Below, piece after piece: positions 10,592 to 19,255 of a DNA stretch of 64,000 bases; position 1 is the stretch's first letter, and the number at the start of each line of letters is the position of its first letter. A model generated the notes under the pieces. The model saw only the letters and a list, made by a program, of their open reading frames with translations, ran no database searches and was not told the DNA's origin. Source of the DNA: Kaustia mangrovi (lineage in GTDB: Bacteria > Pseudomonadota > Alphaproteobacteria > Rhizobiales > Im1); the NCBI RefSeq assembly GCF_015482775.1, contig NZ_CP058214.1:682001-746000 (forward strand), in the 5' to 3' direction. The translations under genes and the position numbers were made by a program.

Positions 10592-11602
10592 ATGGAGATC
10601 CGCAAGCCCTACCTCATGTTCCTCGGCGACGCCCACGACCAGCTCGCGGTGAAGACCGCGCAAGGCGTGGTCGACTGGCGGCGCGACTGGTGCCTCGGCC
10701 AGCTTCGCCTCGAAGGCTGCAAGGCCGACCTCGGTCTTGAGGACATGACCATCGCGGAAGCGGCCGAAGCCGGCGTCAAGACGATGATCGTCGGCACTGT
10801 CAGCCCGGGCGGCGTCCTGCCGGATTACTGGGTCGACACCATCGTCTCGGCCCTCGATGCGGGCCTCGACGTTGCCACCGGCCTGCACAAGCGGCTCGGC
10901 TCGGTCCCCGCAATCGCGGAGGCGGCCAAACGCAACGGCCGCCAGCTCTTCGACGTGCGCTTCTCCGACGAGACCTTCGCCACGGGCAGGGGAACGAAGC
11001 GTCCGGGCCTCAGGCTGCTGACCGTCGGCACGGACTGCTCGGTCGGCAAGAAATACGCCGCCCTCGCGCTCGAGGCCGGCATGCGCGAGCGCGGCCTCAA
11101 GGCCGATTTCTGCGCGACGGGCCAGACGGGTGTGCTCATTTCCGGGCGCGGCGTGGCGCTCGACGCGGTGGTCGCCGATTTCATCTCCGGCGCGGCGGAA
11201 TGGCTGACGCCGGCGAACGCCCCCGACCACTGGGACGTGGTGGAGGGCCAGGGCTCGCTCTTCCATCCCTCCTTCGCCGGCGTGACGCTCGGCCTGCTCC
11301 ATGGCAGCCAGCCCGACGCCTTCGTCGTCTGCCACGAGCCGACGCGCACCAAGATGCGCAATGTCGAGCACCCCATCCCGTCCATCCAGTCGGTGATCGA
11401 CCGCACGATCCTGGAGGGATCGCTCACCAATCCGGACATCCAGTGCGTCGGCATCGCGGTGAACACCCAGGCGCTCGGCGAGGACGAGGCGCAGGCGCTG
11501 CTCAAGTCGATCTCGCAGGAGCACGGCCTGCCGGCGACCGATCCGGTCCGCTTCGGCGTCGGCCCGATCGTCGACGAGATCGTCGCCCGGTTCGGGAGCT
11601 GA
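10592..11602 (+). CDS. dgcN: D-glutamate N-acetyltransferase DgcN (DUF1611)
   Basis: A 336-residue DUF1611-family protein. It has the family nucleotide-binding-like stretch LLTVGTDCSVGKKYAALALE (residues about 145-164), the GQTGVLISGRG motif and VEGQGSLFHPSFAGVTLGLLHG. In the DgcN-DgcA pathway this enzyme acetylates D-glutamate using acetyl-CoA, and DgcA then inverts the product to the L form. The partner dgcA starts six bases after the stop, supporting the assignment. The start at 10592 has GGAG seven bases upstream. DUF1611 members were once annotated as NAD-dependent epimerases, so function rests on the pairing. Confidence 0.88.
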   Translation: MEIRKPYLMFLGDAHDQLAVKTAQGVVDWRRDWCLGQLRLEGCKADLGLEDMTIAEAAEAGVKTMIVGTVSPGGVLPDYWVDTIVSALDAGLDVATGLHKRLGSVPAIAEAAKRNGRQLFDVRFSDETFATGRGTKRPGLRLLTVGTDCSVGKKYAALALEAGMRERGLKADFCATGQTGVLISGRGVALDAVVADFISGAAEWLTPANAPDHWDVVEGQGSLFHPSFAGVTLGLLHGSQPDAFVVCHEPTRTKMRNVEHPIPSIQSVIDRTILEGSLTNPDIQCVGIAVNTQALGEDEAQALLKSISQEHGLPATDPVRFGVGPIVDEIVARFGS

Positions 11603-11608
11603 CCGGCC

Positions 11609-12598
11609 ATGCGCAAGCTCACCATCGCCCATGAGAGCTGGCCGCTCGCCACCACCTTCACCATCTCGCGCGGGTCCAAGACAAGCGCGGAAGTGGTCGT
11701 GGTCGCCATCGAGGAAGATGGCCGGACGGGCCACGGCGAATGCGTGCCCTATCCCCGCTACGGCCAGACCGTGGAAAGCGTGATGGCCGAGATCGAGGCC
11801 CTGCGCGGCGAGATCGAATCCGGCCTCGACCGCGCCGCCCTCCAGACCCGCATGGAAGCGGGCGCGGCGCGCAACGGCATCGACTGCGCATTGTGGGATC
11901 TCGAGGCCAAGCGCTCCGGCCGCCCGGCCTGGGCGCTGGCCGGTCTCGACGGTCTCGACGCGGTCACCACGGTCTACACGCTGAGCCTCGAGGCCCCGGA
12001 GGCCATGGCCGCGGCCGCGGCGAAGGCGGAAGCGGCGGGGCGCCCTCTCCTCAAGCTCAAGCTCGGGACGGAGGGCGGCGATGCCGAGCGCGTCGCCGCC
12101 GTGCACGAGGCCGCGCCCACATGCCGCCTCGTGGTCGACGCCAATGAGGGCTGGAAGGCCGATCAGCTTCCCGATCTCTTCGCCGCCTGCGCCAGCGCCG
12201 GCGTGGAGCTCATCGAGCAGCCCCTGCCCGCCGGCGACGACGAGGCGCTGCGCGCCATCGAGCACCCCATCGCGGTGTGCGCAGACGAGGCCGCCCACGA
12301 CCTTTCCACGCTCGATGCGCTCGTCGGCAAGTACGACGCGATCAACATCAAGCTCGACAAGACGGGCGGCCTCACCGAGGCCCTCGCGCTGGCCGATGCG
12401 GCACAAGAGCGCGGGTTGATCCTCATGATCGGCTGCATGACCAGCACCTCGCTTTCCATGGCGCCGGGGCAGATCATCGCCCAGCGCTGCAAGGTGGTCG
12501 ACCTCGACGGCCCCCTGCTGCTCGCCCGCGACCGCGAGAACGGCATCCGCTATGACGGAGGCACCATGCACCCCGCCCCGGCGGCCCTCTGGGGATAG
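11609..12598 (+). CDS. dgcA: N-acetyl-D-glutamate racemase DgcA (enolase superfamily)
   Basis: A 329-residue enolase-superfamily protein of the dipeptide-epimerase/muconate-lactonizing branch. It has an N-terminal capping domain, then a barrel with the lysine motif LLKLKLG (about residues 148-154), metal ligands in VVDANEGW, LIEQPL and CADEA, and the second lysine in INIKLDKTGG. Two catalytic lysines on opposite barrel faces fit racemase/epimerase chemistry. A lone sequence would be called dipeptide epimerase; the tight linkage to dgcN indicates N-acetyl-D-glutamate racemase instead. Its product, N-acetyl-L-glutamate, would need deacetylation, and no deacetylase is adjacent. Confidence 0.87.
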   Translation: MRKLTIAHESWPLATTFTISRGSKTSAEVVVVAIEEDGRTGHGECVPYPRYGQTVESVMAEIEALRGEIESGLDRAALQTRMEAGAARNGIDCALWDLEAKRSGRPAWALAGLDGLDAVTTVYTLSLEAPEAMAAAAAKAEAAGRPLLKLKLGTEGGDAERVAAVHEAAPTCRLVVDANEGWKADQLPDLFAACASAGVELIEQPLPAGDDEALRAIEHPIAVCADEAAHDLSTLDALVGKYDAINIKLDKTGGLTEALALADAAQERGLILMIGCMTSTSLSMAPGQIIAQRCKVVDLDGPLLLARDRENGIRYDGGTMHPAPAALWG

Positions 12599-12641
12599 GC
12601 GGAGCCGAATCCGGTCCGCGCCGAACAGGGAACGTGCGGAG

Positions 12642-13346
12642 ATGACACGGCGCGCGAGACACCGCGAAACCCATCTGGTGAACCGCATCGGCTGGCTGCG
12701 CGCGGCGGTTCTCGGCGCCAATGACGGGATCGTGTCGACCGCGAGCCTCGTCGTCGGCGTCGCGGCGGCCTCCAGCGGCCGCGGCGACGTGCTGCTGGCC
12801 GGGCTTGCGGGCCTCGTGGCGGGCGCGATGTCCATGGCCGCCGGCGAATACGTCTCGGTAAGCTCGCAGGCCGACACCGAGAAGGCCGATCTCGCACGCG
12901 AGCGTACCGAACTGGCGACCATGCCGGACGCCGAGCTCGAGGAACTCGCCGGCATCTATGTCGAGCGGGGCGTGGACCCGGAACTCGCCCGCGAGGTGGC
13001 CTGCCAGATGATGGACCGCGACGCCCTCGCCGCCCATGCCCGCGACGAGCTGGGCATCACCCCGTCCATGGCCGCACGGCCCGTCCAGGCGGCCTTCACC
13101 TCCGCGGCGACCTTCTCCGCAGGTGCCGCCCTGCCGCTGCTCGCCGCCGCGGCGAGCCCCGAAGGCGCGATCCTGCCGACCGTCACGGTGGCGACCCTCG
13201 TCTCCCTCGCCATTCTCGGCGCGCTTGGCGCAAGGACCGGCGGCGCAGGCCTCGTGAAACCCGCCCTGCGCGTCACCTTCTGGGGTGCAGCCGCCCTCGC
13301 CCTCACCGCCGGCGTCGGCGCCCTGGTCGGCCAGACGGGGCTCTAA
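12642..13346 (+). CDS. VIT1/CCC1-family iron/manganese transporter
   Basis: A 234-residue inner-membrane protein with five predicted helices. It shows the family signatures near the N-terminus (RAAVLGANDGIVSTASLVVG) and the second-helix motif LVAGAMSMAAGEYVSVSSQ, followed by the acidic cytoplasmic region typical of VIT proteins (EKADLARERTEL ... ELAGIYVERG). VIT1/CCC1 proteins move Fe2+ or Mn2+ out of the cytoplasm. It starts 43 bases after dgcA on the same strand, but no functional link is evident. The start at 12642 is chosen because the family begins close to a RETHLVNRIGWLRA-type stretch. Confidence 0.9.
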   Translation: MTRRARHRETHLVNRIGWLRAAVLGANDGIVSTASLVVGVAAASSGRGDVLLAGLAGLVAGAMSMAAGEYVSVSSQADTEKADLARERTELATMPDAELEELAGIYVERGVDPELAREVACQMMDRDALAAHARDELGITPSMAARPVQAAFTSAATFSAGAALPLLAAAASPEGAILPTVTVATLVSLAILGALGARTGGAGLVKPALRVTFWGAAALALTAGVGALVGQTGL

Positions 13347-13370
13347 GATCGAAGCGGCATTCGCACGACC

Positions 13371-13406
13371 GGGGACCGCCGGCTGACGATACCGCCGGCA
13401 GTCCCC
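13371..13406. terminator. Possible bidirectional terminator between converging genes
   Basis: GGGGAC-C-GCCGG pairs with CCGGC-A-GTCCCC (one C-A mismatch). It lies between the converging VIT1-family and gluconolactonase-like genes. The T tract on either side is poor. Confidence 0.5.
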
Positions 13407-13425
13407 TCGTCTCGTTCACCTCCCC

Positions 13426-14559
13426 TCAGGCACCGAGCACATGGGCGCCATGGGTGAGCACATAGACGGCATAGAGCGATTGGCTGCCGGTCATGAACAG
13501 CCGGTTGCCCTTGGAGCCGCCGAAGCACAGGTTGGAGCAGATCTCAGGCAGCCTGATCTGGCCGATGCGGTCGCCATTCGGCGCGAAGATGTGCACGCCG
13601 TCATAGCCGTCGCCGACCCAGCCGGCGCTCGACCAGACATTGCCGTCCTCGTCGCAGTCGATGCCGTCGGCCAGCCCCGCCTTTCCGTCGAGCGTCATGT
13701 CGGCGAAGGTGCGCGGGTTCTTCAGCGTGTTGCCGTCGACGTCATAGGCCCAGATGATCTTCTCCGCGTCCGGATAATGGGTCGCGCCCGTATCGGCGAC
13801 ATAGAGCACCGAATAGTCGGGCGAGAAGGTCAGCCCGTTCGGCTTGAACGGCTCGTCGGCAACCTTGGTCACCTCGCCCGACTGCCCGTCGATCCGGTAG
13901 ACGGCTTCCTTCTGGTAGGGCTGCGGAGAATCGGTGTCGGCCTCGTTCCCCTCATAGTCGAGCAGGCTGCCATAGCCCGGATCGGTAAACCAGATCGAGC
14001 CGTCGTCCGGGCGCACCACGGCGTCGTTCGGCGCGTTGAGCTCCTGGCCGTTCTCCGGTCCCGCGAGGATCGTGGCCGCACCGTTGTACTCGTAGCGCAC
14101 CACGCGGCGCGTGCCGTGCTCGCAGGCGATCTGGCGGCCCGCAAAGTCGAAGGTGTTGCCGTTCGAGTTGCCGGACGGATAGCGGAACTGCCGTGAGACG
14201 TGGCCGTCCTCCTCCAGCCAGCGCAACTGCTCGTCATTCGGAATGTCGCTCCAGACCAGATAGCGGCCGACGCCGTTCCAGGCCGGCCCTTCCGCCCACA
14301 GCGTCCCGCGATAGAGCCGCATGATGGGCGTGTTGCCGATCTTGGCCTTGAAGCGCGGATCGAGCTGGATGACGTCGGGCTCGGGATAGCGCACAGGCTC
14401 CGCATCCGAGCCGAAATTGCGCGCCAGGGCGGCCGGCGCCATGGCCGTCGTCGCCGCGACCGCGGCCGCCGCCTTGAAGACGGAGCGCCGGGAAAGCCCC
14501 GGCCCGCCATCGCCCGAACCGTCCGGTCCGGCCACCTGGCCTTCGTCGATCTTCCTCAT
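13426..14559 (-). CDS. Tat-exported SMP-30/gluconolactonase-like protein
   Basis: A 377-residue periplasmic protein. The N-terminus has a twin-arginine signal (LSRRSVFKAAAAVAATTAMA, residues 22-41) with cleavage expected after AALA. The mature part is a six-bladed SGL propeller: early metal-site Glu in WAEGPAWN, then NAPNDAVVRPDDGSIWFTDP, KPNGLTFSPD and ADGIDCDEDGNVW, the usual metal-binding Glu/Asn/Asp positions. Relatives hydrolyse gluconolactone or other sugar and aromatic lactones. The substrate is not predictable here. It stands alone between a terminator and a divergently regulated permease. Confidence 0.9.
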   Translation of the reverse strand: MRKIDEGQVAGPDGSGDGGPGLSRRSVFKAAAAVAATTAMAPAALARNFGSDAEPVRYPEPDVIQLDPRFKAKIGNTPIMRLYRGTLWAEGPAWNGVGRYLVWSDIPNDEQLRWLEEDGHVSRQFRYPSGNSNGNTFDFAGRQIACEHGTRRVVRYEYNGAATILAGPENGQELNAPNDAVVRPDDGSIWFTDPGYGSLLDYEGNEADTDSPQPYQKEAVYRIDGQSGEVTKVADEPFKPNGLTFSPDYSVLYVADTGATHYPDAEKIIWAYDVDGNTLKNPRTFADMTLDGKAGLADGIDCDEDGNVWSSAGWVGDGYDGVHIFAPNGDRIGQIRLPEICSNLCFGGSKGNRLFMTGSQSLYAVYVLTHGAHVLGA

Positions 14560-14739
14560 GGGTGTTTCCTCCGATGCCGGCCCCCGCCTCTTCCGGACCG
14601 GGGCCCTTCTGCCTCCCCGGCTGGCATCCCGCGCACAAGGCGGGGCCGCGCGGCCGGGTTTCCGCCGGGCAGCGAAAGCTTACCGCCGCAAACGGGCCCT
14701 ATGCGTCCCGTGTCCCGGATCGTGGAATGGTCGGCGCCT

Positions 14740-15945
14740 TCAGGCCCCGCCGCGCGTCTCGGGCGGCTCGGCCACATGGCCGCCGCGCCATGTCGCGACC
14801 AGCAGGAGGGCCAGCACGAGCGACATCGCACCGAGCGCGGCCGCGCCCAGATAGGCAAGCCCGCCCCAGCTCCGGTAGAGCGGGCCGGACGCCCAGGTGA
14901 CGAGGCTCATCATCACGCCGCCCGACACGGTCGCATAGAGGCCCTGGGCGGTGTTGTGCATGGGCTGGGGCACGGCGCGCAGCAGGAAGTGCATCGTGCC
15001 GAGATGCGTCGCACCGAAGGTGAAGGCATGCAGCACCTGCAGTCCGACGAGTGGCCACAGGCCCGGGTCGAAGGCCATGCCCGTCCATCGCACCATGGCC
15101 ATGCCCGCGCCGAGCGCGATCAGCCCGGCCGCCCCGACATGACCCATGATCCGGCCCGACATGGCAAACAACGCCACCTCCGCCCACACGCCGAGCGCCC
15201 ACAGCGCGCCGATCATCCCGCCGGAATATCCGAGCTCCTGCCAGTGGAGCGACCCGAAGGCGTAGAACACGCCGTGGCTCGCCTGGGTCAGGCTGGCCGC
15301 GCCGAGGAAGACCAGGAAGAGCGGCGCGCGTACCAGCCGGCCCACATCGTGCGGCGACAGGCGGACCCCTGCCGTCCGGCGCAGGGTCTCGCCGCCCACG
15401 GCGCGCGTCGGCAGGCTGAGGGCGACGAGCAGGAAGGCGATCTGGGCCGCGACGAGCACGAAGATGACATGCGCGGTCTCGATACGGTCGAGCATCATTC
15501 CCGTTCCGGCACTCGCCGCGATAAAGCTCAGAGACCCCCACAGGCGCAACCGCCCGTAGTCGAGCCGGAACCGTTCCGCGCCCGATATGGCGAAGGCCTC
15601 CGCGAGCGGCAGGACGGGCGTCCATGCCCCCGCCATTACGACGGTCAGGAGGAGGATCGGCCAGAACCCCTCCACCACGGAGAGCCCGGCAAGGCAGAGG
15701 ATCGAGAGCGCCGCCAGCGTCACCATCATCCGGCGCGGACGGCCTGTCCGGTCGGCGAGGAAGGCGCAGAACGGGCCCGTGACCAGGCGCACCGCGACCT
15801 GTGCGGCAAGGATCGCGGCGATTTCGCGGGTGTCCATGCCCTTCGCCCCGAGCCAGAGCGGCAGATAGGGCAGATAGATCCCGACACACGCAAACAGCGC
15901 TGCATAGAGCATGGAGACGCGACGGGCGAAGGCGCTGGCGGGCAT
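14740..15945 (-). CDS. MFS transporter, PPP/HcaT-like
   Basis: A 401-residue permease with twelve predicted helices and a short tail. The N-terminal helix pattern (LYAALFACVGIYLPYLPLWL) and the loop FLADRTGRPRRMM place it with the phenylpropionate permease (PPP/HcaT, MFS_1-like) group, which also includes sugar:H+ symporters of the LacY type. RLRLWGSLSFIAAS is the characteristic helix-5 opening of this group. The substrate is unknown. Neighbours on either side do not suggest a pathway. Confidence 0.86.
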   Translation of the reverse strand: MPASAFARRVSMLYAALFACVGIYLPYLPLWLGAKGMDTREIAAILAAQVAVRLVTGPFCAFLADRTGRPRRMMVTLAALSILCLAGLSVVEGFWPILLLTVVMAGAWTPVLPLAEAFAISGAERFRLDYGRLRLWGSLSFIAASAGTGMMLDRIETAHVIFVLVAAQIAFLLVALSLPTRAVGGETLRRTAGVRLSPHDVGRLVRAPLFLVFLGAASLTQASHGVFYAFGSLHWQELGYSGGMIGALWALGVWAEVALFAMSGRIMGHVGAAGLIALGAGMAMVRWTGMAFDPGLWPLVGLQVLHAFTFGATHLGTMHFLLRAVPQPMHNTAQGLYATVSGGVMMSLVTWASGPLYRSWGGLAYLGAAALGAMSLVLALLLVATWRGGHVAEPPETRGGA

Positions 15946-16075
15946 GCGGGACGGGGTTTCCTACATCGGACGGCTGTCGGAGACTTGCAGCTTAAACCAT
16001 TCCATAACCAAAAATCCCCATAGTGCCGAAACGCTTCACGCTCAAGATCCACCGGCAAGGCAGCTCCGATCCGAA

Positions 16076-16807
16076 ATGACGACGGCCGAAGACAAGACGA
16101 CGCTCCCCGACGCGCGGCTCCACGAGCAGGATTACCGCCGGATCGAGGAGACCTTGTGCGAAAGCGCGCTGGGGCGGCAGTTCCTCGACGAATATGTCCG
16201 CCGCCATGCCGCACCCGACACCGATACGCTGCTCAGGGCCATCGGACGGCTGGAGACGACCCTCGCGACGCAGGCCAGCGCCCTCGTCAGGCCGGTCGGC
16301 ACCCTGCGTGCCTCGGGCGAGCTTCGCACCGTCGCGGCGTCCGTGCGCAACGAGATGCGCCGGGCGGCAGAGACGCTCGGCACCGGCGAAGCGGATGGCG
16401 ACCCGGCCCTTGCGCCGCTGAAGACGGCAGTCGTCGGCGAGGGCGTCGCCCTGCGCGAAGCCATTCGCCGGCTCAAGGTCCTGCGGCTGCGGCTCGGGAC
16501 GGAAGGCGTGGAAAGCCCTGAGCTCGACGGTGCGCTGGACGAGATCGCCAGGCTGAGCGAACGCCATGTGGGCATCACCCACACGGTCGACATCGCACTC
16601 GACGGCCTCGGACGCCTTCTCGACACCATCGGCGAGGAGGGAGACACCGGACAGCCCTCCATCACCCCCTCTCCCGGAGACAGCCCGGCCAAGGACGAGC
16701 CGGACGACGAGGGCGGCATCGTGATCGTGCGCACGAAGACCGGCGCGTGCCCGCCCGAATTCGATGAAGTCGGCGAAGCGCCCGAGACCGGCAAGGCCTC
16801 CGGCTGA
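16076..16807 (+). CDS. Conserved alphaproteobacterial helical protein of unknown function
   Basis: A 243-residue soluble, mostly helical protein. Its N-terminal segment (DYRRIEETLCESALGRQFLDEY then RHAAPDTDTLLRAIGRLE) is a module I recognise from several alphaproteobacterial proteins of no proven function. The centre (residues 70-190) is amphipathic helix without membrane segments, and the tail is acidic and probably disordered (from about residue 195). The start at 16076 is an ATG without a strong ribosome-binding site; the frame is open further upstream but that part looks non-coding. No function is assigned. Confidence 0.65.
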   Translation: MTTAEDKTTLPDARLHEQDYRRIEETLCESALGRQFLDEYVRRHAAPDTDTLLRAIGRLETTLATQASALVRPVGTLRASGELRTVAASVRNEMRRAAETLGTGEADGDPALAPLKTAVVGEGVALREAIRRLKVLRLRLGTEGVESPELDGALDEIARLSERHVGITHTVDIALDGLGRLLDTIGEEGDTGQPSITPSPGDSPAKDEPDDEGGIVIVRTKTGACPPEFDEVGEAPETGKASG

Positions 16808-16837
16808 ACTCTGCCGGAAGTCTCCCGCCCGGCCCTC

Positions 16838-17827
16838 CTAGCCGATCATCGCGCAGAAGCTTTCCCGGTCCACATTGCCGCCGGACAGCACCACGCCGAC
16901 CGTGGCACCAGATTCGATCTCGAGCCGGCCGGACAGGAGGGCCGCAAGCCCCACCGCGCCGCCGGGCTCCACCACGAGCTTGAGCGTGGAGAAGGCATAA
17001 GCCATCGCCGCGCGCACCTCGTCGTCGCTCGCGACCAGCCCGCCGGCAAGCCTGCGGGAATTGATGGCGAAGGTGATCTCGCCCGGCGTGCGCGCGAGAA
17101 GCGCATCGCAGATCGAGCCGGTCGCCGCCTCGTTCGCCTCCCGCCGGCCCGATGCGAGCGAGCGCGCATGGTCGTCGAACCCCCGAGGCTCCGCCACCCA
17201 CACCCGGGTCGCCGGCGACAATTCCGCGAAGGCCAGAGAGATTCCGGCGATCAGTCCGCCGCCGCTCGCATTGGAGACGACATGGTCGAGGGTCACGCCG
17301 CGCGCGGCGGCATCCTCCGCCATCTCCAGCCCGACAGTGCCCTGCCCCGCCACGATGTCGGGATCGTCATAGGGCGGCACGATCACCGCCCCCCTCTCCT
17401 CAGCGATGGCGCGCGCGATCTCTTCGCGGTCTTCGCTCGCCCGGTCGTAGGTCACGACCTCCGCGCCATAACCTTGCGTGTTGTCGCGCTTCATGCGCGG
17501 CGTATCCTCCGGCATGACGATCACGGCGGGAAGTCCGGCGAGCGCCGCCGCGGCCGCGACGCCCTGGGCGTGGTTGCCGGAGGAATAGGCGACCACGCCG
17601 CCCGGGCACGCGGCCGGGTCGAGCTGCGCAATGCGGTTATAGGCGCCGCGGAACTTGAACGAGCCCGTGCGCTGCAAGGTCTCCGGCTTCACAAGCACGC
17701 GCGCGCCGACGCGTTCGTTGAGCGCTGCCCATTCCACGAGCGGCGTGCGCGTCGCATAGGGCGCGATCCGGCGCGCGGCGTCGCGGATATCGGCAAAGGT
17801 CGGCAATCGGTCGAGAGGCGGCGTCAT
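16838..17827 (-). CDS. Threonine/serine dehydratase, PLP-dependent
   Basis: A 329-residue fold-type II PLP enzyme. The Schiff-base lysine lies in TGSFKFRGA (about residue 56), the substrate loop is SSGNHAQG, and the phosphate-binding loop is SGGGLIAG (about residue 182). It has a single catalytic domain without the ACT regulatory tail of biosynthetic IlvA, so it resembles catabolic threonine dehydratase, serine racemase-like or EutB-type enzymes. It would deaminate L-threonine or L-serine (or a hydroxy-amino acid) to a 2-oxo acid. GGGAG six bases before the ATG at 17827 supports this start over an upstream ATG at 17854. Confidence 0.9.
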   Translation of the reverse strand: MTPPLDRLPTFADIRDAARRIAPYATRTPLVEWAALNERVGARVLVKPETLQRTGSFKFRGAYNRIAQLDPAACPGGVVAYSSGNHAQGVAAAAALAGLPAVIVMPEDTPRMKRDNTQGYGAEVVTYDRASEDREEIARAIAEERGAVIVPPYDDPDIVAGQGTVGLEMAEDAAARGVTLDHVVSNASGGGLIAGISLAFAELSPATRVWVAEPRGFDDHARSLASGRREANEAATGSICDALLARTPGEITFAINSRRLAGGLVASDDEVRAAMAYAFSTLKLVVEPGGAVGLAALLSGRLEIESGATVGVVLSGGNVDRESFCAMIG

Positions 17828-17958
17828 GATGGGCTCCCTGTCCGCAGGATGCACGGCTTACCCCTCCTCTAGCGCATTTTGCGCCGGCCGGCACCCCGCC
17901 TTGAACCCGTCCCGACCGGCCCCATATGAGGAAAATCGTCAAGATTGGAGGAGTTTCG

Positions 17959-18285
17959 ATGGCACAGTCATGCTCAAGGTCGCGCTGGACGCCGCTTTCC
18001 ATCGCGGCCATCGTGCTCGGCTTCGTGGTGTGGTGGCCGATCGGTATCGCCGTCCTGGCCTATATCCTGTGGGGCGGCAGCGTCGACGGTGCCGTCAATG
18101 ACGCATGGAACAGGGTGCGCACGCCGCGCAGTTCCGGCAACCGCGCATTCGACGACTACAAGGAACAGACGCTCAAGCGGCTCGAGGAGGAGCAGGACGC
18201 GTTCGCCGACTTCGTGGAGAAGCTCCGCGCGGCGCGCGACCGCGAGGAGTTCGAGCGTTTCATGGCCGAGCGCGGCAAGGCCTGA
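17959..18285 (+). CDS. DUF2852 membrane protein
   Basis: A 108-residue protein with one strong membrane segment (about residues 14-38, rich in Trp/Ile/Val), followed by a charged helical tail. The tail matches DUF2852: FDDYKEQTLKRLEEEQDAF, then LRAARDREEFERFMAERG. The family is largely confined to alphaproteobacteria and has no known role. The start at 17959 has a near-perfect ribosome-binding site (GGAGGAG six bases upstream), indicating strong translation. It is likely a small envelope protein with its coiled tail in the cytoplasm. Confidence 0.87.
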   Translation: MAQSCSRSRWTPLSIAAIVLGFVVWWPIGIAVLAYILWGGSVDGAVNDAWNRVRTPRSSGNRAFDDYKEQTLKRLEEEQDAFADFVEKLRAARDREEFERFMAERGKA

Positions 18286-18388
18286 CGGGGCAAGCGCCAG
18301 CCCTTTTCATACCGGAATGACGAAAGCCCGGATCGACTGGCGGTCCGGGCTCTTTGGCGCAAGGGACCGCACAAGCCGCCCGACCAAC

Positions 18389-19240
18389 ATGAGCAAGGCT
18401 GTCGAACAGGCTCTTGGATGCCGCGCGACGTCCCTGCAGCCCCTGTCGCGAAGCTGGGGGCTCAAGGTCATGCGCGCCGGGCTCGACGACGGCCGGACCG
18501 TCCTCGTCAAGCAGGGGCCGGGCGACCTTCCCGGCCATGCAGGGCTGGAAGGCTGGATGCTCGACGAACTTGCCCGCGAGACCGCCCTGCCCGTGCCGGA
18601 CGTGCTCCACGCCTCCCCCGACCTCCTGGTCACCGACTGGATCGACAATGAGGGCGGCCCGTCCTCTCCCGCCCATGAGCGCCATGCCGCGGAGCTCCTC
18701 GCGGCGCTCCACACCATGCGGCAGCCCTCATTCGGTTATTCGCGCGACACCGCGATCGGCGGGCTTGCCCAGCCCAATCCCGAAACCACCTCGTGGGTCG
18801 CCTTCTTCCGCGATCACAGGCTCGTCCACATGGCCGACATCGCCCATGGCCGCGGGCGGCTGCCGGGGCCGGTGCGCACGCGCATCGACAGGCTCGCCGA
18901 CCGCCTTGCGGACTATATCGACGAGCCCGCCCATCCAAGCCTTCTCCACGGCGATCTCTGGGGCGGAAACGTGCTGGTGCGCGGCGAGCGCATCGCCGCC
19001 GTGATCGACCCCGCGATCTCGTGCGGCCATCCCGAGATCGAGCTCGCCTTCACCACGCTGTTCGCCACATTCGGGCGCCCCTTCTTCGACGCCTATGGGG
19101 CGCTCGCCCCGCTCGACAAGGAGTTCTTTACGCTCCGCCTCCACATTTACAATCTCTATCCGCTCCTCGTTCACGTCGCGCTGTTCGGCGGCTCCTACGT
19201 TCCGCCGGTCGAGGCGACGCTCGAGCGGGCGGGATGCTGA
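18389..19240 (+). CDS. Fructosamine/ketosamine kinase family protein
   Basis: A 283-residue protein with an aminoglycoside-phosphotransferase-like fold. The N-lobe has VLVKQGPG (ATP-binding Lys). The catalytic loop is LLHGDLWGGNVLV (about residues 188-200) and the metal aspartate follows in AAVIDPAISCGHPEIELAF, both hallmark sequences of fructosamine-3-kinase-related proteins. These phosphorylate ketosamines formed by protein or amine glycation, in the cytosol. The start MSKAVEQALG at 18389 agrees with family length; an ATG at 18317 would add 24 residues. The following SDR gene begins 15 bases downstream, so the two may be cotranscribed. Confidence 0.9.
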   Translation: MSKAVEQALGCRATSLQPLSRSWGLKVMRAGLDDGRTVLVKQGPGDLPGHAGLEGWMLDELARETALPVPDVLHASPDLLVTDWIDNEGGPSSPAHERHAAELLAALHTMRQPSFGYSRDTAIGGLAQPNPETTSWVAFFRDHRLVHMADIAHGRGRLPGPVRTRIDRLADRLADYIDEPAHPSLLHGDLWGGNVLVRGERIAAVIDPAISCGHPEIELAFTTLFATFGRPFFDAYGALAPLDKEFFTLRLHIYNLYPLLVHVALFGGSYVPPVEATLERAGC

Positions 19241-19255
19241 AAACGGGAGACGTCC

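Noticed and set aside
10568-12955. A 795-residue minus-strand open frame opposite dgcN and dgcA
   Set aside because: It is Arg/Gly/Ala/His-rich shadow sequence. The plus strand encodes two clear enzyme families with ribosome-binding sites.
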